A stretch of 64,000 nucleotides of DNA from Arthrobacter oryzae (GTDB lineage: Bacteria; Actinomycetota; Actinomycetes; Actinomycetales; Micrococcaceae), in assembly GCF_030718995.1 (NCBI RefSeq), contig NZ_CP132204.1, forward strand, positions 4,340,001 through 4,404,000, read 5' to 3'. Shown one piece after another: positions 1 through 7,867 of this stretch (position 1 is the first letter of the stretch; each line of letters opens with the position of its first letter). The notes under the pieces are model-generated. The model saw only the letters and a program-made list of their open reading frames with translations. It made no database searches and had not been told where the DNA came from. Position numbers and translations under genes: made by a program.

Positions 1-2162
1 GGGACGCGCGGCGAGTGGATGTCGTAGACGCCCGGTCCGACGCCGCGGCCGAAGCCGTGGGACTCAAGGTCGTGGACAACCTCCATGCGTGAACGCGCGG
101 CCTCGATCGAGGTGACGTCGGCGTCCAGTCCGTCGATGGCGTCGATGATGGCGCCGAACTCGGAGTAGCACAGGTGCGTGTGGATCTGGGTGGAGTCGGC
201 GGCACCGGCGGTGGCCAGGCGGAACGAGTTCACGGACCAGTCCAGGTAGGCTGCCTGGTCGGCCTTGCGCAGGGGAAGGAGTTCGCGCAGGGCGGGCTCG
301 TCAACCTGGATGACCTTGATGCCGGCTGCTTCCAGGTCGGCGATTTCGTCGCGGAGGGCCAGGCCCACCTGGTTGGCGGTCTCGCCCAGCGGCTGGTCGT
401 CGCGGACGAAGGACCAAGCCAGGATGGTGACCGGACCGGTGAGCATGCCCTTCATCGGCTTGTTGGTGAGGGACTGTGCGTACTCGGCCCACTTCACCGT
501 GATGGGGGCGCTGCGGGTGACGTCGCCCCACAGGATGGAGGGACGGGTGCAGCGTGAGCCGTAGGACTGGACCCAGCCGTGGACCGTGACGTCGAAGCCT
601 TCCAGGTTCTCGGCGAAGTACTGGACCATGTCGTTGCGCTCGGGCTCGCCGTGGACCAGGACGTCGTAGCCGAGTTCCTCCTGCAGCTCCACAACGCGCT
701 TGATCTCGTCCTTCATGAGCTGCTCGTACTGCTCGTTGGTCAGGTCGCCCTTGTTGTTGCGGGCGCGGGCCGAACGGATTTCGGAGGTCTGCGGGAAGGA
801 TCCGATGGTGGTGGTGGGCAGCGGCGGCAGGTGCAGGGCTTCTTCCTGGGCGGCTTCGCGGACCGAGTACTCGGAGCGGTTGAAGTCCGCCGGGGTCAGG
901 GCGGCGGTGCGTGCCCGGACGTCGGCGCGCTGGACGCCCTCGGCTGCGGCGCGGGAGGCGATGATCCGGGTGGCCTCGTCGATGGCCGGCTGCACGGCGG
1001 CGGCATCGGTCAGCAGGCCGGCAAGGGTAACAACCTCAACGGCCTTCTGGTCGGCGAATGCCAGCCAGCTGCGGAGCTGCTCGGACAGCTGGGTCTCTTC
1101 CTCGACGTCGTGTGGGACGTGCTGGGTGGAGGTGGACGTGCTGACGGCCAGATTGGCCACGGACTTCTTCAGTTCGGCGATCTTCTCCGCGGATGCGGCG
1201 AGGTCGTTGCGCCAGATGTTGTGGCCGTCCACGACGCCGGCAACCAGGGTCTTGTTTCCGAGTGCGGCGAGTGCCGCTGCGGACGGAACTGCACCCTTGA
1301 AGACGTCGACGTGCAGGGCGTCGATGTTGGTGGCGGCGAGCGTGCCGAGCTGGCCGTTCAGTGCACCGTACGGGGTGGAGACGAACAGCTGCGGGCGCCG
1401 GGCGGCAGCGGAAAGGACCTCGTAGGAGCGGGCGACCGCGGCCTGGATCTCCTCTGCGGAGGTGTCCTGGTCGACCACCAGGGCGGGCTCGTCCAGCTGG
1501 ACCCAGCTTGCGCCGGCAGCGGCGAGCTTCTCCAGCAGCGCGGTGTAGACCGGCAGGACGTCCTCGAGGCGGGACAGCGGGCTGAAGCCGGCCGGAGCGC
1601 CGTCGGAAGGCTTGCTCAGCAGCAGGAAGGTGACCGGGCCGACGATGTACGGGCGGGTCTCCACGCCGTTGGCGAGGGCGTATTCGAATTCTTCGACGAT
1701 GCGGTTGGAGGTCAGCGCGAAGTTGGTCTCCGGGCCGATTTCCGGAACGAGGTAGTGGTAGTTGGTGTCAAACCACTTGGTCATCTCCAGCGGCTGCTCG
1801 TCCTTGTTGCCGCGGGCCAGCGTGAAGTAGCCGTCGATGTCCAGCTGTCCCTCGGCGTTGAGGAGGTTGCCGAAACGGGCCGGCACGGCACCGAGGTGGG
1901 CGGCAGCGTCGAGCACCTGGTCGTAGAAGGAGAAGGTGCCCGGAACGGCCGCTGCTTCCGTCAGGCCCAGTCCCTGCAGGCGCTTGGCGGTGCCCAGTTG
2001 GATCTCCTTCGCAGCGGCGTCAAGCGCTGCGGCACCGATCTTGCCGGCCCAGTATGCCTCGACGGCCTTCTTCAGTTCGCGGCGGCGGCCGATGCGCGGG
2101 TAACCCAGGATCGAGGCGGACGGGAAGGGAGTGGTCACGGCCGGGGTGTTCTGCTCAGTCAT
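1..2162 (-). CDS. metE: Cobalamin-independent methionine synthase, partial (C-terminus off left edge)
   Basis: MetE transfers a methyl group from 5-methyltetrahydropteroyl-polyglutamate to homocysteine in the cytoplasm, the last step of methionine synthesis. Translation begins ATG-ACT-GAG-CAG (MTEQNT...), 7 nt after an AAGGA ribosome site. The N-terminal block contains LGYPRIGRRRELKKA and TKWFDTNYHYLVPE, both typical of MetE. Near the left edge I read THLCYSEF, which holds the His and Cys zinc ligands of the catalytic domain, and then GVGPGVYDIHSPRVP. About 720 codons are present against a usual 750-780. The last 40-50 residues are therefore outside the window, including the fourth zinc ligand Cys known from the E. 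coli enzyme. The gene lies 137 bp downstream of metF on the same strand, and the two are probably co-transcribed. The identification is secure; only the end is missing. Confidence 0.97.
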   Translation of the reverse strand, partial: MTEQNTPAVTTPFPSASILGYPRIGRRRELKKAVEAYWAGKIGAAALDAAAKEIQLGTAKRLQGLGLTEAAAVPGTFSFYDQVLDAAAHLGAVPARFGNLLNAEGQLDIDGYFTLARGNKDEQPLEMTKWFDTNYHYLVPEIGPETNFALTSNRIVEEFEYALANGVETRPYIVGPVTFLLLSKPSDGAPAGFSPLSRLEDVLPVYTALLEKLAAAGASWVQLDEPALVVDQDTSAEEIQAAVARSYEVLSAAARRPQLFVSTPYGALNGQLGTLAATNIDALHVDVFKGAVPSAAALAALGNKTLVAGVVDGHNIWRNDLAASAEKIAELKKSVANLAVSTSTSTQHVPHDVEEETQLSEQLRSWLAFADQKAVEVVTLAGLLTDAAAVQPAIDEATRIIASRAAAEGVQRADVRARTAALTPADFNRSEYSVREAAQEEALHLPPLPTTTIGSFPQTSEIRSARARNNKGDLTNEQYEQLMKDEIKRVVELQEELGYDVLVHGEPERNDMVQYFAENLEGFDVTVHGWVQSYGSRCTRPSILWGDVTRSAPITVKWAEYAQSLTNKPMKGMLTGPVTILAWSFVRDDQPLGETANQVGLALRDEIADLEAAGIKVIQVDEPALRELLPLRKADQAAYLDWSVNSFRLATAGAADSTQIHTHLCYSEFGAIIDAIDGLDADVTSIEAARSRMEVVHDLESHGFGRGVGPGVYDIHSPRV

Positions 2163-2299
2163 GTGGAATTCCTTGGAAGTGTTGGTGAAATCAGGGGTAA
2201 TTGCTGTTCGAAGGCGAAGGTGCCGACGCCAAAGGCACGCGCGCTAAACAGTGCGGCGGCGTCGGGCGGTAACGAAGCGGGCGGAGCGGAAGCGGCGTT

Positions 2300-3271
2300 T
2301 CAGCTCGCCATTTCCTTGTGGCGGCGGGCAATGGCGTTGAGCCTGCTCGCCGGACGCGCGGGGCGTGGCAGGGCCAGCTTGTCCAGGACCTCGAGCGCAC
2401 AGGCGTGTTCGTTGAAGGTGTACAGGTGGATTCCGGGTGCCCCGGCGTCCAAAGCTGCGTTGGCCAGGTCCACTGTTGCCCGGACGCCGATCAGCCGGCG
2501 TTCGGTGTCAGTGTCCGCAGCGGCCAGGCGCGCCATCAGTTCCGGAGAAGGTTCGACGCCGGTCAGCTCACCCAGGCGGTTCAGCCTGCGCACGCTTGTC
2601 AGCGGCATCACTCCCGGGATGATGGGGATCGTGACACCCGCCCGGCGTGCCCTGGTGATGAGGTCGGCGTACTGCTCGGTGTGGAAGAACACCTGCGTGA
2701 TGGCGAAGTCCGCACCGGAGCGCTGCTTGGCCAGCAGCACCTCGACGTCGTGGGCCTCGGTCGGTGATTCCGGGTGCCTGGTGGGGTAGGCTGCCACGCC
2801 GACCGCCACCTTGCCCGCGCACAACAGGGCCGAACGGCGCTGCTCCACGCGGCGGATCAGTTCAATGAGGTCCTGGGCGTACCGCAGGGAACCGCTGGCC
2901 GGTGCCCCGCCGTCCTTGGGCTGGTCACCGCGAAGGGCCAGGATGCCGCGGACGCCGACGTCGAGCAGCTCACCGATGATGCCGGACAATTCCTCGGGCG
3001 TGTTGCCCACGCAGGTCAGGTGGGCCAGCGGGCGGAGCGTGGTCTCCAGCAGCAGCCGGTTGATGAGTTCGACAGCGGTGTCCCGGTTGGAGCCGCTGGC
3101 GCCGTACGTCACGGAAACGTAGTCCGGGTCCGTGGCTTCCAGCTCGCCGATGGTGGTCCAGAGCGACTCGGCGGCGGCCGGGGAACGCGGCGGGAACAGC
3201 TCATAGGAGAGCGCCACCGGAGCGGTGTCGGAGAGATTCGGATGTGTGTCGATAAGGCTAGGTGGAGACAT
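2300..3271 (-). CDS. metF: Methylenetetrahydrofolate reductase
   Basis: MetF reduces 5,10-methylenetetrahydrofolate to 5-methyltetrahydrofolate, the methyl donor used by the adjacent MetE. It is a cytosolic FAD-dependent TIM-barrel enzyme. The 323-aa product has SYELFPPRS near residue 24 with the catalytic Glu, SVTYGASGSNRDT, and ALRGDQP. All are hallmarks of the family, and the length is typical. I chose the ATG of MSPPSLIDTHP at 3271 over the longer in-frame extension, because the upstream 58 residues resemble no MetF and fall in the putative leader RNA. metE follows on the same strand, so the pair forms the terminal methionine-synthesis unit. Regulation probably acts on the leader upstream of 3271, but no known riboswitch class could be assigned. 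Confidence 0.96.
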   Translation of the reverse strand: MSPPSLIDTHPNLSDTAPVALSYELFPPRSPAAAESLWTTIGELEATDPDYVSVTYGASGSNRDTAVELINRLLLETTLRPLAHLTCVGNTPEELSGIIGELLDVGVRGILALRGDQPKDGGAPASGSLRYAQDLIELIRRVEQRRSALLCAGKVAVGVAAYPTRHPESPTEAHDVEVLLAKQRSGADFAITQVFFHTEQYADLITRARRAGVTIPIIPGVMPLTSVRRLNRLGELTGVEPSPELMARLAAADTDTERRLIGVRATVDLANAALDAGAPGIHLYTFNEHACALEVLDKLALPRPARPASRLNAIARRHKEMAS

Positions 3272-3644
3272 TTGCGTCCTTGGCTTTGGGCCATCGCCGG
3301 CAGCTGAACCGCAGTCCATGGGACCGTGGAGACGCTGAACCGGCAATGAATTTGAGTTTGGGGAACACGGAGAGAACTTCGGCAGGGCGCAGCCGCGACT
3401 GTTACGCCTGACAAGAAGTTGTCCGTGAGCAAATGTCAGGCCCACATGGGGGCACCCACACCCTCCTGACGGAGGATCGCTGACACGTTACGTCGGTAAC
3501 TTGTATACGACTCTAGGGCCCGCTTCCGGGGCGTTCAAGCTGGCCGCCGAATTAAGACGCACCTTTACGCTCTGTTGCGTCGCCGGGCAGAACATTGTTC
3601 GCCCAACGGGCCCGGATTTACCGGTTCCCTGCCAGCAGGCCCTG
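3272..3644 (-). other. Intergenic region between metF and the Bat operon, with a candidate structured metF leader
   Basis: This 373-bp stretch has no convincing gene. On the metF strand, TGTCAG (3480-3485) can pair with CTGACA (3434-3439). Those arms enclose a CCTCC/GGAGG hairpin (3462-3475) and a TGGG/CCCA hairpin (3447-3458), giving a possible three-way junction about 165 nt before the metF start. I could not match it to SAM-I, SAM-II, SAM-IV, SAH or cobalamin riboswitches. Calling it a leader element is an inference from position and complementarity only. Confidence 0.4.
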
Positions 3645-4436
3645 CTACCAGGGCTTATCGGTGCCGAGCTCGGCGTCGGCGTTGTTCAAGTACTCGTCCC
3701 GCTGCATGCCGCCGTTCCGCTCCCGCTGCGCGGACTTGGCTGACTCCTCCAGCTTGTCGAGCTGGCTCTGCCGCAGTTCCGGATCGGGCTGCGGCTGTTG
3801 GTCGCCGTCCTTTCCGGATTCACCATCAGCCCCGCCGTTTCCGAGTTGCTCCGACTTGGAGTGCAGCCGTCCTTCGGCTTCCCGGAGGCGTTGGCCCTCG
3901 CCGTCTGCCCCGTTGGGCCTGTACTGGCTGTCTTCCGGGCTGAAGCACCCGGGCGGAGCGGCGTTGACCGCGGCGAGGCCGTCGTCGTACAGCCTGGCTG
4001 CTTCGGCGGCGGAGTCCCCCGGGTTCCCGGATTGCGCGGCGTCGGCGGCCTCATCCGCCAGCCTTTCAATCGTGAGCACCAGGTTGACTCGCACCTTGCA
4101 CTCATCAGCCGGCGGGGCGTCGGCGAGCGATGCCTCAAAGAGGGACCGGGCGCCGGCAAAGTCCCCCCGGAGGACCAGGGCGTCGGCGGCGGCATAGGGC
4201 GCCTTGTGCCGTTCCACGATGTTGGCCATGCCCAGGCCGGACGCCGCCGACGAGAGGCCCGCCTGGTCGCCACGGCTGAATGACCGGGCCGCTTCGCCGC
4301 CCAGGTAGCCGACGCTGAGCAGCTTGACGGCGAGCGCCGCGGCAAGCAGCACGGGCGCTCCGGACACCAGCAGCAACCGGCGCCTCCGCTGCCTGTGATG
4401 AGCGGCCGCGGGTGACAGGGCCTGCTGCCGGCTCAT
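3645..4436 (-). CDS. Membrane-anchored BatC-like protein, last gene of a Bat-type operon
   Basis: This 263-aa protein starts MSRQQALSPAAAHHRQRRRR. One hydrophobic segment (about residues 22-42) follows an Arg-rich stretch, suggesting an N-terminal anchor. The next region, roughly residues 50-170, is Ala-rich and helical and looks like degenerate tetratricopeptide repeats. The tail is very polar (KSEQLGNGGADGESGKDGD) and probably disordered. In Bat (Bacteroides aerotolerance) operons, TPR proteins of this kind follow two VWA proteins, and that is the position here. Its ATG overlaps the stop of the upstream VWA gene as ATGA, which implies translational coupling. I chose this start over a 22-codon extension for that reason. 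The exact function is unknown. BatC-like is inferred mainly from context and the helical pattern. Confidence 0.7.
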   Translation of the reverse strand: MSRQQALSPAAAHHRQRRRRLLLVSGAPVLLAAALAVKLLSVGYLGGEAARSFSRGDQAGLSSAASGLGMANIVERHKAPYAAADALVLRGDFAGARSLFEASLADAPPADECKVRVNLVLTIERLADEAADAAQSGNPGDSAAEAARLYDDGLAAVNAAPPGCFSPEDSQYRPNGADGEGQRLREAEGRLHSKSEQLGNGGADGESGKDGDQQPQPDPELRQSQLDKLEESAKSAQRERNGGMQRDEYLNNADAELGTDKPW

Positions 4437-5443
4437 GGGCGGGCCTCCGGTTTTCCGGGGCGGAGCTGCCTCAGCTGGCGGAACACCCGCAGGCTCTCCC
4501 ACAGGGCGAGGATGAACGCGCCCAGGGCCGGCGCCCAGTAGAGTTCCGCCCTGCCCTCAAGTGAGTCGGGCGTTTCCTTCAGCGCCCCTGGCATGGCTGA
4601 CTGCATCATCGGTCCTGTCGCGTCCCCGGCAGCGCGGTGGACGTAGGGCACGCCGAGTTGCGCCGCGATCCCGCGCAGTCTCTCTTCGTCGATTCGGGAC
4701 ACGGCATCGCCGGCGCTTCCGCCGCTGCGGTCCTGGATGTATGCAGCGGCTTCATCGGACGAATAGCTGGATTTCTCCTTCATCCGCCCGCCTTGCGAGG
4801 AGCCGTAACCGAGAACGGCACCGCCGTTGACCAGCGACGCATCCAGCCGCATGGGTTCCGGTGCCTTGCCGCTGGTCTGCTCGCCGTCGCCGAGGTAGTA
4901 CACAATCCGTGCCCGCTGAGGGTGGCTGTCCCGGGCCGCCCTCAGCCGGTCGTTGAGCACAGCCCTGGCCGCGGTCACGCTGCTGCCCGTCGAGTACTGG
5001 GTGATCTGGGGTTCCAAAACATCGGTCAGTGTGCCGAGGGCCGAAGTGTCCGTAGTCAGCGGCATCCGGACCACAGTTTGGGAGTCGAACGTAATCATGG
5101 AAAACCTCGCCCCGGCCAGCTCCGCAGCTATGGCCATGATGTCCTGGCGGACGCCGTCGAGCCTGGGACTGCCGTTCCCGTAATCCTCGGCCGCGATGCT
5201 GCTGGTGGTATCCACGACGAAGAAGACGTTCATGTCGGCCGTTGCCGCCCGGACGCTGCCGCCCGGCACACCCGGCCGGAGTGCCGCCAGCAGGAGCAGG
5301 AGCACGAGGCCGGCGGGCACCAGCCAGGCTCCCGGTTCAGCGCCGCGGCGCCGGCTTCCTACGGACGTCCACGCCAGGAAACCGAGGGCGGCAACAGCGA
5401 CGGGGACCATGATCCACCACGGCCAGATGGGATGGAAGGTCAT
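4433..5443 (-). CDS. VWA-domain membrane protein, BatB-like
   Basis: This 336-aa protein has two N-terminal membrane segments (about residues 8-25 and 40-56) and a von Willebrand A domain. A third hydrophobic segment lies near the C-terminus (ALGAFILALWESLRVF). The metal-ion-dependent adhesion site is at residues 78-82 as DTTSS, so the first Ser of DxSxS is replaced by Thr. The Bat VWA proteins sit in the membrane with the VWA domain exposed and are thought to assemble with the MoxR ATPase and DUF58 protein. The gene overlaps both neighbours by ATGA junctions (5440-5443 and 4433-4436), so it is translationally coupled in the operon. Its client or ligand cannot be told from the sequence. Confidence 0.85.
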   Translation of the reverse strand: MTFHPIWPWWIMVPVAVAALGFLAWTSVGSRRRGAEPGAWLVPAGLVLLLLLAALRPGVPGGSVRAATADMNVFFVVDTTSSIAAEDYGNGSPRLDGVRQDIMAIAAELAGARFSMITFDSQTVVRMPLTTDTSALGTLTDVLEPQITQYSTGSSVTAARAVLNDRLRAARDSHPQRARIVYYLGDGEQTSGKAPEPMRLDASLVNGGAVLGYGSSQGGRMKEKSSYSSDEAAAYIQDRSGGSAGDAVSRIDEERLRGIAAQLGVPYVHRAAGDATGPMMQSAMPGALKETPDSLEGRAELYWAPALGAFILALWESLRVFRQLRQLRPGKPEARP

Positions 5444-6453
5444 GACCTCAGCCTCCAGGTCGCGCCCACCAGCACCAGTCCGGACGCTAAAGCGACGCCC
5501 AGCGGGATCTCGGCGCGGTCTGCGACGGTGGCCTGCGGGGCGGCTTTGAAGGCGGTGGCCTCCGTGGACTCCACCTTGCGGATGATGTCGGGTACCGCGT
5601 CCGGGTTGTCCAGCGGGTAGTACGCGCCGCCCGTCCCTTCCGCCGCCGACCGCAGCTGGGCACCCGGTTGTCCGGGGTCTGTCCCGTAGTCGAAATCTCC
5701 GGGGTTGAGGGCAAAGACGCGGACGTCCTTCGTCGTGGCCAGCGCCGCAGCTTCCGGCAGTGTGAAGATGGGTTCGCCTGAGACGAAGTTATCGGTGGCC
5801 AGGATGACCGACCGTGACCGTTCCTCTGTACCGCTGCCTCCCCCGGGAGCTCCGGCACCGGTTGCCGGGAAACCCTGCACGCAGGAGGCCAGTCCGTCGC
5901 CGATCAGGGAGGAACCAGCGCCGTTCCAGGTGCCGTCCAGGAAGCCGGCACTGCCGGGCGCGCCGTCAAACGCTTCCCTGGCCACCTCAAGCTGTTCCTG
6001 CACGAAGTTGTAGTCGTCCGTCAGCGGAAAGACCTGCACGGCGCTGCTGTCGAAGACCGTCAGCCCCAGCCGTTCGCCGTCGAACCCCTCCGCCAGCCGG
6101 GCGAAGACGTCCACTACCGCCGCATCGGCGCTGCTCATGGATCCGGAGGCATCGAGGCACAGGATGATGTCGCGGTTGCGCTGTTCCGGGCTGACGGTGC
6201 TTCGTTCGGCGGGCCGGGCTGCTGCCGCCACGGACGCTGCCATCAGAACCGCCCCGGCGACGGCGGCTACGGTGAGCCAGCGGCGGTGCCGCCGCAACGC
6301 TGCCTGGTACTCCGGCAAGTCGGTGAGCCGGTGGCCGTGGGCGACGGGCAGCCGGGTGGCATTCTCGCCCCGCCCCCGTTTCCGGACCATCCAGTAGGTC
6401 CCGGTGCCAAGGATGAGGGCGGCCGGAATCATCCACCAGAAGATCAGTTCCAT
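5440..6453 (-). CDS. VWA-domain membrane protein, BatA-like
   Basis: This 337-aa protein has a membrane segment at residues 3-22, a second at about 60-80, then a VWA domain, and a last segment near the C-terminus (EIPLGVALASGLVLVGATW). The MIDAS motif is intact at residues 101-105 (DASGS, in IILCLDASGSMSS). A Gly/Ser-rich loop near GAGAPGGGSGTEERSRS interrupts the domain. Two adjacent VWA genes after MoxR and DUF58 genes are the usual layout of Bat operons. Its start overlaps the upstream DUF4381-like gene by 10 bp and its stop overlaps the next VWA gene. The family role (envelope stress or assembly of a surface complex) is only partly known, so no substrate is claimed. Confidence 0.87.
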   Translation of the reverse strand: MELIFWWMIPAALILGTGTYWMVRKRGRGENATRLPVAHGHRLTDLPEYQAALRRHRRWLTVAAVAGAVLMAASVAAAARPAERSTVSPEQRNRDIILCLDASGSMSSADAAVVDVFARLAEGFDGERLGLTVFDSSAVQVFPLTDDYNFVQEQLEVAREAFDGAPGSAGFLDGTWNGAGSSLIGDGLASCVQGFPATGAGAPGGGSGTEERSRSVILATDNFVSGEPIFTLPEAAALATTKDVRVFALNPGDFDYGTDPGQPGAQLRSAAEGTGGAYYPLDNPDAVPDIIRKVESTEATAFKAAPQATVADRAEIPLGVALASGLVLVGATWRLRS

Positions 6454-6974
6454 GTCCGGACCACCTCCCGGGCCGTCTCCGCCGCGGCCTCGACAGAGGA
6501 GCGGGGCTCAGTGTCCCGGTGTTCGGTCTCGTGAGGTCCAGTGTCCCGGGGTCCAGTCTCCCGGGGTTCAGGGCCGAATGCCGCCGGGTAGAAGCTGCCG
6601 ACGGCCAGGGCGGCTGACGGAATGTCCTGCTCGCGGAGCTCGGCGAGGGTCATCCGCGGAGCATCGATCCCGGCCATGTCCCGGACAAAACTCCTGATGA
6701 GCAGGCTGAGCTCCTGGTGCGAAACCCGTTCTGACAACCGGCCGGCCGAGGCGTCGGCCGCCACGGCATCGATGCGGCGCAAGTAATCGTTTTTCAGGCC
6801 GAACGGATCCGACGGCGGGCCGGCGGGCAATGCGGGCGAGGGTTCCTTCCGCTGCCGGGTGCTCAGCAAGACGTAGGCCAGCCAGGCGGCGATGAGCAGC
6901 AGCAGGCCCAGGCCGGCCCACGGCAACCAGGCACTGTACTCCAGGGGTGCGTAGAACCCTGTGTCATTTTCCAC
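6444..6974 (-). CDS. DUF4381-like membrane protein of the Bat operon
   Basis: The predicted 176-aa product starts at GTG (MENDTGFYAPLEYSAW). It has one strong transmembrane segment (about residues 18-38, LPWAGLGLLLLIAAWLAYVLL), followed by a charged cytoplasmic region. That region includes LRRIDAVAADASAGRLSERV, which resembles the helical domain of DUF4381-type proteins found in Bat loci. The C-terminal 50 residues carry a degenerate repeat of the form ETGPRDTGPHETEHRDTEPR, which reflects short imperfect DNA repeats near 6508-6570. The gene overlaps the DUF58 gene by 11 bp and the VWA gene by 10 bp. The family call rests on context and topology; the function is unknown. Confidence 0.72.
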   Translation of the reverse strand: MENDTGFYAPLEYSAWLPWAGLGLLLLIAAWLAYVLLSTRQRKEPSPALPAGPPSDPFGLKNDYLRRIDAVAADASAGRLSERVSHQELSLLIRSFVRDMAGIDAPRMTLAELREQDIPSAALAVGSFYPAAFGPEPRETGPRDTGPHETEHRDTEPRSSVEAAAETAREVVRTWN

Positions 6975-7857
6975 GGCGGTGCCGTTCCAGCAGGGTGAAC
7001 ACCGCGGACATCACATCATGGCTGCTGCCGGCGTGGACGTGGGCGATGCCCAGCCGCCGCAGCACGGCCTCCCGTGCGGCGTCGCGCTGCTCCTGCGCCG
7101 CGGCATAGGCACGCATGACGGCTTCCGATGCTGCGAGGCTGCGGGGAAGGAAGCGGGAGTCCGCAACGTCGTAGCGGTCGCCGGGCCGGGCAGCGGCTGA
7201 GTGCGGCCCGGCCAGCTGCGCGTCACGGACGGTCAGCCAGAGGACCTCATGCTGGGCGCGCAAACGGCGAAGCAGCCGCTCCATGCCTGCATCCGGCACC
7301 AGTTCGTCAGCCACTACGAAGAGCAGCATGCGCTGGCTGAAGTTGCGAGCCACAAAGGAGAGCTGCTCGCCGATGCCGCTCGCGGGCGATTCCAGCCCAG
7401 TGCGGTCGTTGACTTCACGGAGAAGCCGTTCCAGGTGCGCTTCGCCCGCCTTTGCGGGCACCGACCGCGACGTCGTCCCGTCACCGCAGACGAGTCCCAC
7501 CGCATCGCCGTGGCGGTGGGCCAGGTAGCCCACCACGCCCAGGGCCATCACGGCAATGTCCTTCTTTTCTTCACCCCCCAGCGAAGCAGCAGCCATGTTG
7601 CGTCCGGTGTCCGTCACCAGCAGCACAGTCTGCCGCCGCACGGCAACGTAACGCTTGATGAGCGGCGAACCGTGCCGGGCGGAGGCTTTCCAGTCGATGT
7701 CACGGACTTCGTCCCCGGGGACGTAGGCCCGGAGGTCGTCGAAGTCCAGGCTGCGGCCCTTGAAGACGGAGCCGTATTCGCCGTCGAGCATTCCCCGGGC
7801 CTTGCGGTGGGCGTAGATCGACATCTTCGATTTCACCCGTGTCAGGAGGCTGGACAT
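6964..7857 (-). CDS. DUF58 domain protein of the Bat operon
   Basis: This 297-aa protein carries the DUF58 signature RSLDFDDLRAYVPGDEVRDI followed by DWKASARHG and PLIKRY at about residues 38-70. A VWA-like fold follows, with LLVTDTGRNM near residue 85. DUF58 proteins are nearly always encoded next to MoxR ATPases, as here, and are thought to be partners in a chaperone-like assembly machine. I chose the ATG at 7857 (MSSLLTRVKSK), 10 nt after the moxR stop, over a start 14 codons upstream that would overlap moxR. The protein has no strong membrane segment, so it is probably cytoplasmic or peripheral. Confidence 0.88.
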   Translation of the reverse strand: MSSLLTRVKSKMSIYAHRKARGMLDGEYGSVFKGRSLDFDDLRAYVPGDEVRDIDWKASARHGSPLIKRYVAVRRQTVLLVTDTGRNMAAASLGGEEKKDIAVMALGVVGYLAHRHGDAVGLVCGDGTTSRSVPAKAGEAHLERLLREVNDRTGLESPASGIGEQLSFVARNFSQRMLLFVVADELVPDAGMERLLRRLRAQHEVLWLTVRDAQLAGPHSAAARPGDRYDVADSRFLPRSLAASEAVMRAYAAAQEQRDAAREAVLRRLGIAHVHAGSSHDVMSAVFTLLERHRRGK

Positions 7858-7867
7858 GCCGGCGCGC

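Noticed and set aside
579..2789. A 736-codon plus-strand open frame opposite metE and metF
   Set aside because: It is antisense to two secure genes, rich in Gly, Val and Leu from high-GC codon shadowing, and has no domain motif.
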